From Verrucomicrobia bacterium UBA1263 (lineage in GTDB: Bacteria; Verrucomicrobiota; Verrucomicrobiia; Limisphaerales; UBA1412): 5,947 nt of DNA. The number at the start of each line of letters is the position of its first letter. Position 1 is the first letter of the stretch. The position numbers were made by a program, and so were the translations under genes. Shown here one piece after another: positions 4,851 through 5,947 of the stretch. The notes beneath the pieces were generated by a model. That model was given only the letters and a program-made list of their open reading frames with translations. It was not told the DNA's origin and searched no databases. The stretch lies in assembly GCA_002308515.1 (NCBI GenBank), contig DBVN01000104.1, positions 1-5,947 of the forward strand. The letters are read 5' to 3'.

Positions 4851-5947
4851 ATGCGTGTACTCCATCTCAATACGATGCTTCGCGGCGGTGGAACGGACGA
4901 TCAGTGTGTCAAGCTGGTTGCCGGACTCCGCAAGCTGGGTGTGGATGCCCAACTGATGGGGCCGGGAGGCCGGGAGTTCGAGCCGCAGATACAAGCGAAT
5001 CAGATCCCGCAGATCGTGACTCCGCCGGAAGGCCCTCTCAAGATGCACTTTATGCGAGCCGTTGCCCGTGAGATACGTCGAGGCGGATATGACATCATCC
5101 ACGCGCACCATGGCCGGGATTACTGGCCGACTTTTCTCTCGGTGATGATGTCTCTCAAGCGGCCCAAAATCGTTTTGACTCGGCATTTGGCCAAAAGCCC
5201 CCGTTCTCTGCCCAGCCGTCTGCTTCTGCTGAGCCTGTGCGATCAGGTGATCGCGGTTTCTCAATTTACGGAGCTGGTGATGAAGCAGGGTTTTGACGAC
5301 CCGGATTCCCCAGAAGCGGAGCGTCACCATCGTCCGCGTCTGTATGGGAATACTTCCAAGATAAAAGTGATCCCCTGCGCGATCGATACGGATCGTTTTC
5401 AACTTCGCGGCAATGATCTGCCGCTGCGTGCCGAGTGGCAGGTGGGGCCTGAACATTTTCTTTTTGCCGTAGTCGGCAGCTATGACCATCCCCGTGGCAA
5501 GGGACAGCGTGAATTCCTGAAAGCCGCGGCCAAGGTCCATCGGCTTTTACCCTCCGCGCGGTTCCTTATCATCGGAAGAGGAACACTGGGAATGACTTTG
5601 CAGCAGGACATCGAGCGGCTGGGACTGCAGGAAAAAGCGTTTCTGACTCCCTACTGCCATGATATGCCCAAGGTGATGAACACGATCAACTGTCTGGTGC
5701 ATCCGGCGATCGGGACGGAATCTTTCGGTCTGGTGCTGTTGGAGGCTTTTGCCTGCGGCCGTCCGGTCATCGCGTCGGAGCTGGATGGGATACCCGAAGC
5801 GTTTCGGATCGTCGGGCTGGGGGAACTGGTTCCACCGGAAAACGTGGACGCGCTGGCCGCGGCGATGGAACGGGTTTATAAAAACGGATCGGATCTGCCG
5901 ATTGGTGAAAGGGAGACCATGCATCGCCGGGTGGAAGAATGCGCATC
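4851..5947 (+). CDS. Family 4 glycosyltransferase (GT-B fold), 3'-truncated
   Basis: The frame stays open from ATG 4851 to the right edge, giving 365 codons without a stop; related enzymes run about 370-400 residues, so only a short end is probably missing. The N-terminus MRVLHLNTMLRGGGTDDQ has the glycine-rich acceptor-domain loop common in GT4. DIIHAHHGRDYWP and LTRHLAKSP follow, then VIAVSQFT near the end of the first Rossmann domain. The second domain starts near VIPCAIDTDRF and has the VVGSYDHPRGKGQ loop and FLIIGRG. The nucleotide-sugar-binding E-x7-E motif is complete (Glu 290 and Glu 298, in ESFGLVLLEA), followed by CGRPVIAS. Only three bases separate it from the upstream GT2 stop, so it is the third gene of the operon. 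By family it is a retaining, cytosolic or membrane-peripheral enzyme of surface-glycan assembly; the sugar is unknown. Long minus-strand frames opposite it are shadows. Confidence 0.93.
   Translation, partial: MRVLHLNTMLRGGGTDDQCVKLVAGLRKLGVDAQLMGPGGREFEPQIQANQIPQIVTPPEGPLKMHFMRAVAREIRRGGYDIIHAHHGRDYWPTFLSVMMSLKRPKIVLTRHLAKSPRSLPSRLLLLSLCDQVIAVSQFTELVMKQGFDDPDSPEAERHHRPRLYGNTSKIKVIPCAIDTDRFQLRGNDLPLRAEWQVGPEHFLFAVVGSYDHPRGKGQREFLKAAAKVHRLLPSARFLIIGRGTLGMTLQQDIERLGLQEKAFLTPYCHDMPKVMNTINCLVHPAIGTESFGLVLLEAFACGRPVIASELDGIPEAFRIVGLGELVPPENVDALAAAMERVYKNGSDLPIGERETMHRRVEECA

Noticed and set aside
4818..5924. Two long minus-strand open frames (4818-5540 and 5547-5924)
   Set aside because: Both lie fully opposite the GT4 gene, whose plus-strand frame carries complete family motifs. 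The minus-strand products are low-complexity basic sequences with no domain.

Overview
The window reads as a piece of a Gram-negative bacterial chromosome of moderate GC. All six real genes lie on the plus strand and are tightly packed. The likely organism is a member of the Verrucomicrobiota or a related PVC-group lineage. That rests only on the general look of the WaaE-like glycosyltransferase and the mix of gene families, so it is a low-confidence inference. There are no rRNA or tRNA genes, insertion sequences, CRISPR arrays, or gene-free stretches longer than about 110 bases.

Layout: (1) positions 1-618 hold the 3' part of a family 16 glycoside hydrolase (laminarinase/beta-glucanase type) with an intact catalytic motif. 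(2) A 111-base gap follows, with two small dyads, a plausible sigma70-type promoter and a small hairpin. (3) Positions 730-2280 encode a 13-helix sodium:solute symporter. (4) A 61-base gap follows, with a run of A-tracts and a 7-bp hairpin. (5) Positions 2342-3031 encode a stand-alone protein of two tandem STAS domains. (6) Three glycosyltransferase genes come next: a WaaE/KdtX-like GT2 (3058-3861), a second GT2 (3858-4847, sharing ATGA with the first) and a GT4 (from 4851, running off the right edge).

The three glycosyltransferases form a clear operon, probably for lipopolysaccharide core or other surface glycan synthesis. The hydrolase and symporter could belong together in polysaccharide breakdown and uptake, but the promoter-like sequence between them argues against obligate co-transcription, and the symporter's substrate cannot be read from the sequence. 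The double-STAS protein sits between the transporter and the glycan genes with no visible anti-sigma kinase or PP2C phosphatase partner, so its role is open.

I see no convincing new multi-gene system. The items most worth a second look are the stand-alone double-STAS protein, the 2274-2325 A-tract/hairpin element, the pair of tandem heptamers around the start of the first glycosyltransferase, and the lack of Shine-Dalgarno sequences at three genes while the two coupled downstream genes have good ones.
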